Below, piece after piece: positions 38,415 through 51,434 of a DNA stretch of 64,000 bases. A model generated the notes under the pieces. It saw only the letters and a list, made by a program, of their open reading frames with translations, did not search any database and was not told the DNA's origin. The first letter of the stretch is position 1. The number at the start of each line of letters is the position of its first letter. The position numbers were made by a program, and so were the translations under genes. Source of the stretch: Blepharisma japonicum (lineage: Eukaryota; Ciliophora; Heterotrichea; Heterotrichida; Blepharismidae); assembly GCA_949751835.1 (NCBI GenBank), contig CATKHK010000084.1:62001-126000 (forward strand). Reading direction: 5' to 3'.

Positions 38415-41400
38415 TTATTGCGCATGAGTATATCTTCTCACAATTCCTGCTTGAGCTTCTTCTCCTTTCTTGGCAAAATCATTGAAAATTTGTTCTAGAG
38501 AACTCTGAGACAGTGCATATTCACAAACTTTCAAAGCTTCCTTATTTGTTTCCACAGCTGAGAAAAAGTACCCAATTGATTTACCTTCTTCTTTTGAGAT
38601 CTTGAATTTATAAAGTGAAGAGAAATGCTCAATAATTTCTACCTTCTTGAACTCACTTTTAAGCCATCCATATATTTTATCACCAAGCTCTTCCACAATA
38701 ACCCAGGATACTAAAGAATCTCTTGATATGAATCCATCTACCTTTAATTGCTGATGCAAAGCAGAACCTGCACCTCTTTCATGGATTTCTTCATAAAAGA
38801 CTTTTGCGTTGAGGATTTCTAAGCATGGTAATATTTGGAGTGAATTGATAGCAGTTTCACCCATAAGGATATGATCTAAAATCATTCCTCTGTCGTTGAC
38901 TTCAAAATGGCTAGGGATATCAACTTTCGCTTCAAATTCATATCGATCGCCGAATTTACTTTTAATCCAAGTAGCAGTTCCTAGGCATCTAAGTCTTCCT
39001 GCGACCATAATTGTCATGCGATCACTTAAAGCTTCAGCCTCTTCCATAGAGTGGGTTGTCAAAATAACTGAAGAGTTCTTTCTTTTTAGGTTACCAATGA
39101 CTTTCCACATTTTCTTTCTGGTTTCTGGATCCATTCCTGCTGAAGGTTCATCTAAGAACACCACTCTTGGATTACCAATAAGTGCCATAGCAACTGATAA
39201 TTTCCTTTTATTACCTCCTGAATAAGTTCCTGCTAAAATATCGGCATATTGTCTTAAATCCATCTGATCTATCATTTCTTCAACAAGTGCTTCTCTTCTA
39301 TCCTTAGGAATCCCTTTTATATCTGAGTATAATCTCAAATGTTCTCTTGCTGTAAGCAGCTCAGATATAGCGTCAAACTGAGGGCAGTAGCCAATTAGCT
39401 CTCTTGCTTCATCAAGCTCAGTATTCAAATTATGTCCACAAATATAAGCCTCTCCTACTGTGGGAGCAATTTCTCCAGTCAGCATTTTGAAGGTTGTCGT
39501 TTTTCCAGCACCGTTTACTCCTAAAAATGCAAAACACTCTTGCTGATTCACATTAAAACTTACGTCTTCTACAGCAACAAAAGCTTTATTCATTCCTTGT
39601 CTGAAGATTTTTCTGATTCCTCTCACATTAACTTGAACTTCCCGAGGATTAACTGCCAAAGCGTTTTCTGCTTCCCTTTCTACATCATCATCAGCTTCAT
39701 ATTCTGATGGTGCCACATGAGGAGTTTTCCAGAATTTTTGGAGCAATTTTTGATGAGTTTCTAAGTATTCTTGTACATAGACTAAAAATAGATAAACCGG
39801 GACCATGATTCCAATCATTAAAATATCTGAGCCAGCTGAACCCATATCAAAAGCATTATATAATCCATCTTTTTCATCCCAATTTGAATATGCAGTTATG
39901 CTTCCTAAATCTAATAATCCATTTCCAAAGCAAAATGCTGGGCTTAGTCTAAATATCCATCTAAGTCCTCTTGCAAGATCTCTTGCTGACTCAAAGAAAT
40001 ACAAAATCATAATAACAGCGGGAAGAATCCCACCTGCAACGACGTTAAAAAGAATTGTGGCCACTTGGGCAGTTGGGTAGCTCTTGAAGAAAAAGCTGGT
40101 AAAATAAGTAAAAGGAGCTATAGAAACGCCGTATAAAAGCATTAATGCTCAAACTGCTGCATATGTGTCGTCAGGATCTGTGAAAGCTTTTATATCAAAT
40201 GCTTTAACCATTGCAGCACTTATAACAGCTGGAAATATGTGCTTAATGGAATCCCAGAAGAAATTAGCACACCAATAGGAAAATCTTGAAACCCCACTTA
40301 TCATGTGCTGGTGTTTTACATTAGTTTCTCTTTCTTTTACAATTAATGCTATGATACCTGTTGGGATAAAGCTAAATCCTAAAGAAAAAACTATTGATGC
40401 TGCAAATCCATCTCCAACTCCTTTCAGGTCTTCTACTTTTTTGGTATAAGGAAGCGGGTAATTATAAACTGTCACAGTTACATTGTACTTGGCAAAAATT
40501 TCATTAGACAGCTTATTGTAGTAGACTCCAGTTGCTTGAGGAGCTGATTGATTATGGAAAATAACAGCTTGATACTGATCATTATTAGTATCCATATTCG
40601 TCAAATAATATGAGCCCATTCTATAGTGATCAGGATCTTTACGAGTATCAAATAAGTATTGATCAAATCCCTCTATTGTATTATTTATATTGCTTATAGC
40701 TTCAGAGTTTTGATATTGTGACCAATGTCCAACATTGGATCCAGCAGGCCAATAGTAAATTGTATCTTGAGGATCTGGGTATGAAGATTCGGTCAACCTC
40801 TTTTTATGAGTAGGAGGAAAATTATCACCAATTTTCATAAGGCCAAGACCAATAATGACTAATACAATTGGAACAAAAATTTCATAGACTAAACTTTTCA
40901 AGTCTCTTTTAGACCAAAATACTCTCTTCTTCAATAAAGCCCAAAAATGGCTGAAAAAGAGAGAGCCCCGCAATCTATCTCTTGATAAAACAAAATCGTT
41001 TTCAGGCTGGGCTTCGATATCTCTTTCGTTCTCATGGTCTTTTTTAGCGATTTCATTATCATCTCCTCTTGCAACTCTCAAGAAAACCTCCTCAAGAGTT
41101 GTTACCGAAACTCCATAAGACCGTAATTGCAAAGTTTTCAGATTATTGTCAAGAGCAGTGAAAAATGTAGTAAATTTACTTGAGCTTGAATTTGGTATTT
41201 GGAATGAAATTTCAGCATGGACATCACTCATAATTGAAGCCTCAGGAATGTAACCTCTTATAAAATCTGTGACTGATTGTGTATGCGATTTGCTTGCAAC
41301 TCCGACTTCTTTGACGATAGTTAAGTAATAGCCGACTCCATATCGTTTTTTCAAGAAAAGAGAACTGCCAAGACATCTGAGTTTTCCATGAGACATAATT

Positions 41401-43610
41401 GCGATTCTATCAGCTAAAACGTCAGCTTCTTCCATATAGTGGGTTGTGAGAATGATGATTCTATTATTTTTGTTATTTTTAAGCATATCCCACATTTGCC
41501 TTCTTGCTGTAAGATCCATTCCAGAAGTAGGCTCATCAAGCAATACTATAGGAGAATCGGCTATTAAGGCCATCGCTAATGACAATTTCCTTTTCATACC
41601 CCCTGACAAAAACTTAGTTCTCTTATCTTTTTTGGCTGTTAAATCGACCTCTGATAATTTTTCTTTAATTTGCTTGTAGATTTCTTCTTTATCTTGCATT
41701 CCTTTAAAAATAGCGAAGAGATATAAGTGTTCTTCAGGAGTTAAGTCATTGAATAAAACATTGTGCTGAGGACAAACTCCAAGAGATCTTCTAAGTTGAT
41801 TGAGATGAGTTGATAAGTACATGTCATTTAATTTCATATCTCCATATGTTGTTGGTATGAGTCCACACATCATTGAAATCGTTGTAGTTTTACCTGCTCC
41901 ATTATGCCCTAATAAAGCAAAAATTTGTCCATTATATATATCTAAGCTTATATCCTCAACTGCTACTTTATTCCCAAAGACTTTTTTAAAATTCCTTATA
42001 AGTAAAGCTTTTCCGTTTTCCTTTTGCTTTTCTAACTCTTCCTCTGCCTTCTCAACATTATCTCCCCAATTGATTTTCTGAGAAAATAAGTCTTCATGAG
42101 CATTTACTTTATTTTTTACCCAAAATGACTTTGTAAATAAAAAATACCATGGCCTTTTCACTCCCCATTCAGTAGGCCAAACCTGATCAAGATAAACTGC
42201 TAAAATCGTAAAAATCGCTGAATCAATAAGCATAAACGCGATAAATGTGGCAAATGTATAGTGATAAACCTCATCGCTTACATTATCACTTTGGACGCCA
42301 ACTTGACCATTTTCCATCTGGGCTAGGACATCAATGCCTAATGCTAGTGCAATATTAGGCAATAAAGAAGCAGCAGTCTTGCTACTTTGATCTAAAGTAT
42401 GGTCGGTAACAGCGAAACTTATGAAATAAGTTATTAGAAAAGCCATGAGGCCTAACATTACAGCACTACGTGATTTAGAAAAAAACATGCTGATAAATAT
42501 ACTGAAAGTCATACAGCTTAGTCCATATAGCCAAAAAAGAAGAAACATCATCCCTGCATTGCTATATTTAAAGAGGCCAATTGAAATAATTGCGCCAACC
42601 CCTGCTATTACTGTATATATTGAAAAATAGTAAGTGATCCATGATAGTCAATATGCTTTATTGGAGAGGCCCATAATCATCATCATTTCTTTGATTTTAT
42701 ACTCTTTTTCTTGCACAATCAAAGATAGCATTCTGCACACTGGAACAATATAGGAAATTACTAAGAAGAAAGGAAGGATTCCTGCAACTGCTGTCATGAA
42801 GCTATCATCTGTATATTTATCGTAGTACATCGGAACAAAACCTGCTGCAAAATAAGCATTTGAAGAGGAAAGGTCTTGAAGAATGATATTGTCAATATAG
42901 TTTATCATATGAACAAAGTTTGAACCAATATACTCGTATTGCAATCCAGGTTTTGGCTCTCTTCTGTATTTATCAATATTTTGATGGTTTAAAAAATCAA
43001 AAATGTCCATATAATCACCTATGCTTCTTCCTCCACTCCCATATGATTCTGTTACATTAAACCTGAAGCTATACTTGATATTTTTAGTGTCCTTACTATA
43101 AAAGATCACTGCGAAACAAATTTTGCTATGCTTTCCATAGCCACTTTTCTTGATATAGTCCTCTAAGTCGTCCTCAGAATCATAACGATCAATTATATAA
43201 GGGAACCCAGTGTCATTTCCTTCAGCTCTTATTTTATCTGTCAGCTTATTAATGATCATTTCTGAATAAAGGTCTTTATACTCATTAACAAAGGCGATAC
43301 TCCATCTTTTGTCTTTATGATAATAATCTCGATAGTAATTGTCATGACCTTTTGGATAGTCTGGAATTTTGACAACAGGGTCGAAATATTGACCAAAATA
43401 GTTGTTGCCATCATAGGAGACAGTCATTGCTGACTTGTGAAGGTATGAGGATTTACCATGATCTGTATAGCCGACTGCACTTCTTATGATCATCAATACT
43501 AAAAGCAAAGCAATAGGAAATGCTCATTCACAGATAGACCCGAACAGCTTGCGCTTCCAAAGAATCCAGTTTTTGTACAACAGTGCTCGATAATGCTGCC
43601 AAAGAGACAT
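38415..43610 (-). CDS. ABCA-type full transporter, array copy 6
   Basis: A 1731-residue protein from ATG 43608-43610 to TAA 38415-38417, with three UGA-Trp codons and no introns. The N-terminus is [15 protein letters not shown] and then KRKLFGS, with Phe where copies 1-5 have Cys, a feature shared with copy 7. It has all ABCA parts in order with intact NBD1 ([29 protein letters not shown]) and NBD2 ([29 protein letters not shown]). The loop segment ESSYPDPQDTIYYWP is shared only with copy 7, so copies 6 and 7 form a sister pair. The C-terminus is RRYTHAQ. A variant residue (DRMTIMV for DRMAIMV) occurs after the NBD2 switch histidine region. Function inferred as lipid/amphiphile transport. Confidence 0.96.
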
Positions 43611-45121
43611 TTAATTATAAGATGAAGGCCATTTTGGAGAATTTTTCAATGTTAAAATGAAGAATGAAATCATCAATTACTTAGAATTTGAGCACCAATA
43701 CATTTAATACCTTTTAAATTTAGTAAAAACTTTGGATTCAGATATGAATAAGCCTGGCATTTTGAATTTTTTTCTACTTTTTGTGAATTTTTTGAAATTT
43801 TGAAATTTAAAAGAATTTTTCCTTTATTTATGCTTTTATAAGAAAAATTGATTATTTCTTAGAGAAAACAGCTTAATCTTTGTGATCGTAATTAGTTGAG
43901 TGCAATTTTGAGCTATGAAGCTTTATTTTTAAAATAATTATATTTTACTGCGATGAAATTAATTGTCTTTCATTCAAGCATCAAGTTTTCAGATGGAAAT
44001 AGACTAAAAAACTTGAGTGGTGACTAAGTGAACTCTGGCTAGATCTCGATAATATATACTAAATAAATATGAGGCGTCGATTACCTAAAATGCTAAATAA
44101 GCAAGTTTTTTATTTCCCGATCTATTAAATGATTTGATCTTAAATGCAGAAAAAGCAAAGCCCTATAGTGCTCTACAATTAACCCTATTAAATCAATTTA
44201 TTTTCTTTTATAATTTAGCTAAATTGGCTCATAAAAATTAGTGCTATTAATTTCAGGAAGTGAGTGAATAAGATCTTTTTAAATACGTACAATTTCATCG
44301 TATCGCAAACAAAATCCCCAAAACAATTTTTTTGAACTAATTAAGATTTGACAAATAGTTGTAACTTTGCCATTTTATACTCCCAAAAGTCAAATAGAAA
44401 TGAGATATTAGATTAGTAGGACTAATTAGATAGTTAAAGATAAAAACTAATAAGAAGTGCTTCGAAAATTAAATTTTGAAAGAAGCTGAATTTTGAATAT
44501 TTTCTTAAATTTGAAACAGCTTTTTAAAGTTGAAAATATAAGTTAAATTGAAAGTTTAAGCCCGTGGTATTGAAGTTAATTATTTAAAATAAGAATAATA
44601 AGCATAATAGAATTAGATTATTATTCAGTGCTGATATACAATTAGATTTTATCTTAATCAATAATTTTAACAATAAATTTTGAATTTTTATAAATAACTA
44701 AAATTTTAGCTTATTTAGCAGTCTATTTTAAGGCAAATTTTGTCACAAGAAATTATTTTTGCAAGCGACTTATGAGAAGATAAACTTAAATTTGACTTAA
44801 TTTATTTCAACTTGCTTTTCAAAATTTTGATAAGGACTTGCGAATATATTGTTAAAAAAAATCCTTTAAAATTTAATTTATTGTATGTGCTATTAGATGG
44901 AGCGAAAACTTTTTTTTATAGCAAAATGCCTTTCACATTAATCACCATTTTTCAAATAAGCTTTAAATTATTTATCTTAATGTTGATTCATTTCTATGAT
45001 GAATAGGAATCATCTCAATTTTAGGTTCGGATATTATTTTTTAGTCTCTGCTTAAGGAATATTAGTTAAGTTGTGCAAATAAATAATAAATACTGATATT
45101 TAATTATAATTATCCACATTC
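43611..45121. other. AT-rich spacer between ABCA copies 6 and 7
   Basis: About 1.5 kb. A 64-codon frame at 44812-45006 is hydrophobic and phenylalanine/isoleucine-rich, as AT-rich sequence would give by chance, and I reject it as a gene. Apart from the copy 6 start-proximal element I see nothing supported. Confidence 0.5.
43633..43644 (-). promoter_or_regulatory. Start-proximal element of ABCA copy 6
   Basis: An exact TTTGGAGAATTT (+ strand) beginning 23 bases upstream of the start codon. The distal upstream block is not clearly recognisable for this copy. Confidence 0.6.
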
Positions 45122-48100
45122 TTATCCTCCATGAGCATACCTTCTTACAAGCCCTGCTTGTACTTCTTCTCCTTTCTTAGCGAAATCATTGAAAATTTGC
45201 TCCAAAGAACTTTGAGATAGTGCATATTCACAGATTTTTAAAGCTTCCTTATTTGTTTCCACAGCTGAGAAAAAGTACCCAATAGATTTTCCTTCTTCCT
45301 TTGAGATCTTGAATTTATAAAGTGAAGAGAAATGCTCAATAATTTCTACCTTCTTGAACTCACTTTTAAGCCACTGATAAATCTTATCGCCTAATTCTTC
45401 AATAATAACCCAGGACACTAAAGAATCTCTTGATATGTATCCATCTACCTTTAATTGCTGATGCAAAGCAGAGCCTGCACCTCTTTCATGAATTTCTTCA
45501 TAAAAGACTTTTGCGTTGAGGATTTCTAAACATTCCAAAATTTGCTTTTCAGAAATGGAGGACTCACCCATGAGAATACGATCCAAACTTACACCTCTAT
45601 CATTCACTTCAAAATGGCTTGGAACTTCAACTTTAGCTTCAAATTCATATCGATCGCCAAATTTGCTTTTAATCCATGTAGCTGTGCCTAGACATCTAAG
45701 CCTTCCTGCGACCATAATTGACATACGATCACTTAAAGCTTCAGCTTCTTCCATAGAGTGAGTCGTTAAAATAACTGAAGAGTTCTTTCTTTTTAGGTTA
45801 CCAATGACTTTCCACATTTTCTTTCTGGTTTCTGGGTCCATTCCTGCTGAAGGCTCATCTAAGAATACTACTTTTGGATTCCCAATTAGCGCTATAGCGA
45901 CTGATAATTTTCTTTTATTACCTCCTGAATAGGTCCCTGCTAAAATATCAGCATAAGGTCTTAAATCCATTTGGTCTATCATTTCTTCACTAAGTGCTTC
46001 TATTCTATCTTTAGGAATCCCCTTTATATCTGAGTAAAGCCTTAAATGCTCTCTTGTTGTGAGCAATTCAGATATAGCATCAAATTGAGGGCAATAGCCA
46101 ATTAACTCTCTCGCCTGGTCCATTTCTGTGTTAAGGTTGTGCCCACAGATATAAGCTTCTCCAGTTGTAGGAGCAATTTCTCCTGTCAACATCTTAAAAG
46201 TTGTCGTTTTTCCAGCACCGTTTACTCCTAAAAACGCAAAACACTCTTGCTGATTCACATTAAAACTCACATCTTCTACAGCAACAAAAGCTTTATTCAT
46301 TCCTTGTCTGAAGATTTTTCTGATATTTCTTACATTAACTTGAACATCTTGAGGGTTTACAGCCAAAGCGCTTTCTGCTTCTCTTTCTACATCATCATCA
46401 GTTTCATATTCTGATGGAGCAACAGTAGGTGTTTTCCAGAATTTTTGGAGCAACTTTTGATGTGTTTCTAGATATTCTTGGACATATACTAAAAATAGAT
46501 AAACAGGAACCATAATTCCAATCATTAAAATGTCAGCTCCAGCCGAATTCAAATCAAATATATTGTACACTCCACTTTCTCCATCCCAGTTTGAGTATGC
46601 AGTTACACTTCCTATATCTAATAATCCGTTTCCATAGCAAAATGATGGGCTTAGCCTAAATATTCATCTAAGTCCTCTGGCAAGATTTCTAGTAGACTCA
46701 AAATAGTATAAAATCAAAATAATTGCTGGGAGAATTCCTCCAGCAATCACATTGAATAAAATAGTAGCAACTTGAGCTGTAGGGTAAGTCTTGAAGAAAA
46801 AACTTGTAAAATAAGTAAATGGGGCAATAGAAACTCCATATAAAAGCATTAAAGCCCATACTGCTGAATATTCGTCATCAGTGCTTGTAAAAGCTGTCAC
46901 ATCAAAAGCTTTTACCATTAAAGTACAAAAAACAGCTGGAATAATATGCTTGACAGAATCCCAAAAGAAATTAGCACACCAATAAGATAATCTTGAAACC
47001 CCACTAATCATGTGTTGATGTTTTACATTTGTTTCTCGCTCTCTTACAATTAAAGCTATAATTCCTGTTGGAATAAAGCTAAATCCTAATGAAAATACTA
47101 CTGAAGCTGCAAATCCGTCTCCAATGCCTTTCAGATCTTGAACCTTTTTAGTATATGGAAGAGGATAGTTATAGACTGTTACTGTTACATCGTACTTGGA
47201 AAGAATTTGATTTGAAAGTTTGTTGTAGTAGACTCCTGTTGCTTGAGGAGCTGTTTGATTGTGGAAAATAATAGCTTGATACTGGTCATTATTAGCATCC
47301 ATATTTGTCAAATAATATGAGCCCATTCTATAGTGATCAGGATCTTTGCGGGTGTCAAATAAAAATTGATCAAGACCTTCTATAGTGCCATTAATGTTTG
47401 CTGTCTCAGAGCTCTGGTATTGTGACCAAGGTCCAACATTGGCGCCAGGAGGCCAATAGTAAATTGTATCTTGAGGATCTGGGTATGAAGATTCTGTTAG
47501 ATGCTTTTTATTAGTAGGTGGAAAGTCACCTCCTATTTTCATTAGTCCAAGTCCAATTATTACCATACAAATGGGTACTAAAATTTCATAGACCAGGCTC
47601 TTAAAGTCTCTCTTTGACCAAAGTACTCTTTTTTTCAATAAAGCCCGAAAATGGCGGAATAATAATGAATCTCTTACTTTATCTCTCGATAAAACAAAAT
47701 CAATTTCTAGCTTAGTTTCTTCATCTTCTTTTTCTTTTTCATAATCTTTTTTAGCAATTTCATTATCATCTCCTCTTGCAACTCTCAAGAAAACCTCTTC
47801 AAGAGTTGTTACAGAAACTCCATAAGACCGTAATTGTAAATTTTTCAAATTATTATCGAGAGCAGTGAAAAATGCTATAAATTTGCTTGAGCTTGAATTT
47901 GGTATTTGGAATGAAATTTCAGCATGGACGTCGCTCATAATTGAAGCTTCAGGAATATAATCTCTTATAAAATCTGTGACTGATTGTGTATGAGATTTAC
48001 TTGCGACTCCGACTTCTTTGACGATAGTTAAATAATAGCCAACTCCATATCTTTTTTTCAAGAAAAGAGAACTGCCAAGACATCTGAGTTTTCCATGAGA

Positions 48101-50320
48101 CATAATTGCGATTCTATCAGCTAAAACGTCAGCTTCTTCCATATAGTGGGTTGTGAGAATGATGATTCTATTATTTTTGTTGTTTTTAAGCATATCCCAC
48201 ATCTGTCTTCTTGCTGTAAGATCCATACCAGCAGTCGGTTCATCTAATAGTATAATAGGTGAATCTGCTATCAAAGCCATCGCTAATGATAATTTTCGTT
48301 TCATACCTCCTGATAAAAACTTCGTTCGCTTATCTTTTTTATCCATTAAATCAACTTCTGTTAGTTTTTCTTTTATTTGCTTGTAAATTTCTTCCTTATC
48401 CTGCATTCCTTTGAAAATAGCGAAGAGATATAAATGCTCTTCTGGTGTCAAATCATTAAACAGCACATTGTGCTGAGGGCAGACTCCAAGGGATCTTCTC
48501 ATTTGGTCAAGATGAGTTGACAAATACATGTCATTTAGCTTCATATCTCCATAAGTAGTCTCTATAAGTCCACACATCATTGAAATTGTTGTAGTTTTTC
48601 CTGCTCCATTATGCCCTAATAGTGCAAAAATTTGTCCTTTATAAATATCTAAGCTTATATCCTCAACTGCTACTTTATTTCCAAAAACTTTTTTAAAGTT
48701 CCTTATAAGTAAAGCGTTTCCATTTTCTTTCTGTTTCTCCAAGTCTTCTTCAACTTTTTCTACATTATCCCCCCATTTGATGTCCTGAGTAAATAAATTT
48801 TCAAGTGCGCTCTGTTTGCTCTTGAACCAAAATGATTTTGTAAATAAAAAGTACCAAGGTCTTTTAACCCCCCATTCAGTAGGCCAAACTTGATCAAGAT
48901 AAACTGCCAAAATAGCAAAAATTCCTGAGTCAATTATTAGAAAATATATGCATGTACCAAAGCTATAGTGGTAAACCTCTTCATCGATATTATCACTTTG
49001 GACTCCGATTTGGCCATTTTCCATCTGCATCAGAACATCACAGCCTAAAGTCATAGCAATATTAGGCAATAGCGATGAAGCATTTTTACTTTCTTCGTCT
49101 AGAGTGTGATCGGTGACTGCAAAACTTATGAAGTATGTTATAAGAAAAGCCATAAGGCCTAGCATTACAGCGCTACGGGACTTAGAAAAGAGCATACTAA
49201 TAAATATGCTGAAAGTCATGCAGCTGATCCCATATAGCCAATAAAATACAAACATGATGCCTGGGTCGCTATATTTGAAAAGGATCATTGAAATGAGAGA
49301 ACCAGCTCCTGCTATAACAGTATATACAGTGAAGTAGTAAGTAATCCATGAAAGCCAGTAAGCTTTATTGGAAAGCCCCATAATCATCATCATTTCTTTT
49401 ATTTTGTACTCTTTTTCTTGTACTATCATAGATAGCATTCTGCAGACAGGCACCAAGTAAGAAATTACAAGGAAAAATGGCAAAGTACCTGAAATCGCAT
49501 TGATGAAATTATCTTTAGTATACTTATCATAATACATAGGCACAAAACCAGCTGCGATATAAGCATTTTGATTAGAGGAAACATCTTGAAGAATGATATT
49601 GTCTATATAGTTCATCATATGGATAAAGTTGGAGCCAATGTACTGATATTGAAACGAAGGCTTTGGCTCTTTATAATATTTATTAATATTTTGGTTGTCT
49701 AGGAAATCAAATATGTCGATTCAATCTCCAAGGCCGCTTCCATCTGAACTATATGAGTCAGTAGTATTGAACCTGAAACTGTAATTAATATTTTTGGAGT
49801 CTTTGCTGTAAAAGACCACTGCAAAACAAATTTTGCTATGCTTGCCATAGCCACTTTTCTTTATGTAATCTTCTAAGTCGTTCTCAGAATCATAACGCTC
49901 TACTACATAAGGGAACCCAGTGTCGTTCCCTTCAGCTTTTATTCTATCTGTCAGCTTATTTATGATGGTTTCTGAATAAGGGTCATTGTGCTCATTTATG
50001 AAGACTATCCTCCATCTTTCATCTTTATCAAAGTAATCCCTATAGTAATTTTCATGACCTTTTGGAAAGTCTGGAATTTTGACAATAGGATCGAAATATT
50101 GGCCAAAATAGTTGTTACCATCATAGGAGACGGTCATTGCTGACTCTTCAAGGTAAGATGACTTTCCATGATCTGTATATTTGATTGCACTTCTTAAAAT
50201 GGCTAAGACCAGTAATAAGGCGATAGGAAATAGCCATTCACAAATGGAGCCGAACATTTTTCGTTTCCATAGGATCCAGTTCTTGTATAGAAGCGCTCGA
50301 TAGTGTTGCCAGAGAGACAT
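45122..50320 (-). CDS. ABCA-type full transporter, array copy 7 (right end of array)
   Basis: A 1732-residue protein from ATG 50318-50320 to TAA 45122-45124, with two UGA-Trp codons. The N-terminus is [15 protein letters not shown] then KRKMFGS. Both NBDs are complete, but with copy-specific changes: NBD1 Walker B reads IILLDEPTAGMD (Ala for Ser), the NBD2 helical region has [20 protein letters not shown] where others have [12 protein letters not shown]...RQYAD, and HREHL-type sequence becomes TTREHLRL. The membrane part also carries VFYWLYGIS where others have LFFWLYG. The C-terminus is RRYAHGG. These are substitutions in an otherwise intact frame, so it is probably active with slightly altered properties. 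It is the pair mate of copy 6. Confidence 0.96.
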
Positions 50321-50341
50321 TTATTATGAGGCTATGGATTG

Positions 50342-50353
50342 TTTGGAGAATTT
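50342..50353 (-). promoter_or_regulatory. Start-proximal element of ABCA copy 7
   Basis: An exact TTTGGAGAATTT (+ strand) beginning 22 bases upstream of the start codon. Confidence 0.6.
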
Positions 50354-50457
50354 TTGAATATTTTAGGTCTAAAGATGGACAGATTATTCTTAGAAATTCT
50401 AAGTTTTTTTTTTAAATTTTATCTACGTTAAATAAGCAAGCAAAACTTCTTTCTGTC

Positions 50458-50482
50458 GCCAAATTTCATATTACTGCCCATT
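50458..50482 (-). promoter_or_regulatory. Partial upstream block of ABCA copy 7
   Basis: GCCAAATTTCATATTACTGC, about 140-160 bases upstream of the start codon, shares the TTTCATATT core and position of the blocks in copies 2-5. Confidence 0.3.
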
Positions 50483-51152
50483 TATTGTATTAGGACCGCA
50501 TTTACCTTAATTTCCTTGAACATCATAATCTTGAATATACCATCAAAAAAAGCATCTAATGTTGATTACTCACAAGGCTAGGATTTTAGGAGCACGGATC
50601 TTTATTTTCATTTAAAATAACTAGTTCTTATGTGAACTTTAAATGCAAAATTTTGGACTTTTGCATTTTTATATGGCCTTAGAAGTCCTGGCTCTCCTGC
50701 CATTTATGGTCTTTTGGAAATTTTGTCAAATGGAATTTACTGATTATCTATCAGCTTAAGGTTAACTTTTCTTCTTAAGCTAATTAAGTATAGAAAAATA
50801 ATTAGCATGCTATGAGTATCAAAAATCCTTCATTTTAGAAATTGTGAAATATTTTTTATTAAAGAAATCTCATGCAAAAAACCTTGCTAAAGAATAAAGC
50901 TCTAAACATTAGAGTTAATATTCTATAAGAAAATGACTTTGGAGCTAATGTGAACTAAAATTTAATTATAAGGAACCTTACTTAATTCAATAATAAATAG
51001 GCCAAAGAAATGCTAACGCTTCTAGTTATTACTATGTAATCTCAATAGGAAATTAATCTCAACAAATATGAGGCAAAATTAAAAAATAAAAAGGGGTCTT
51101 GATAACGAAATTAGCTCAGTAAGAATTCAAAGATCATAGAAATGGTATAGCA

Positions 51153-51434
51153 TTTATATCAAGAAAAGAATTTTATAGTTATATCGGTTATTAGCTACTC
51201 TATAAGTTATTTTAGAATCTATGGAAGATTTTCGTCAGGAAAATCGGAAGATTGTGCTGTGGTCGAAATTCAATATTTTTTTCTGTCACTCTCTGCTTAT
51301 TTTGATAAAGGATGGCTCTATCTCTCTCTTGTTGCTGATCCTTCAATATTATGACATATAGCAGCAGACAAAGAGGAAGATTTATATATAAAAAAGCTTA
51401 TATGGGAGGCTCCTGGAATTTTAAGAACCTTCCT
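51153..51434 (+). pseudogene. Possible gene remnant without start codon
   Basis: A 93-codon frame, open with UGA as Trp and ended by TAA at about 51432-51434, contains protein-like sequence such as YFDKGWLYLSLVADPS and KKLIWEAPGILRTFL. There is no ATG, and no plausible 15-16-nt intron that would supply one. A second frame follows at 51443-51605 (starts MHKNF). I do not recognise a family. It may be the decayed remains of a gene, or a chance frame; two-stop genetic codes make long chance frames commoner. Confidence 0.25.

Noticed and set aside
44812-45006. 64-codon hydrophobic frame in the copy 6-7 spacer
   Set aside because: Phe/Ile/Leu/Lys-rich translation is what AT-rich sequence gives by chance, and the start is not ATG.
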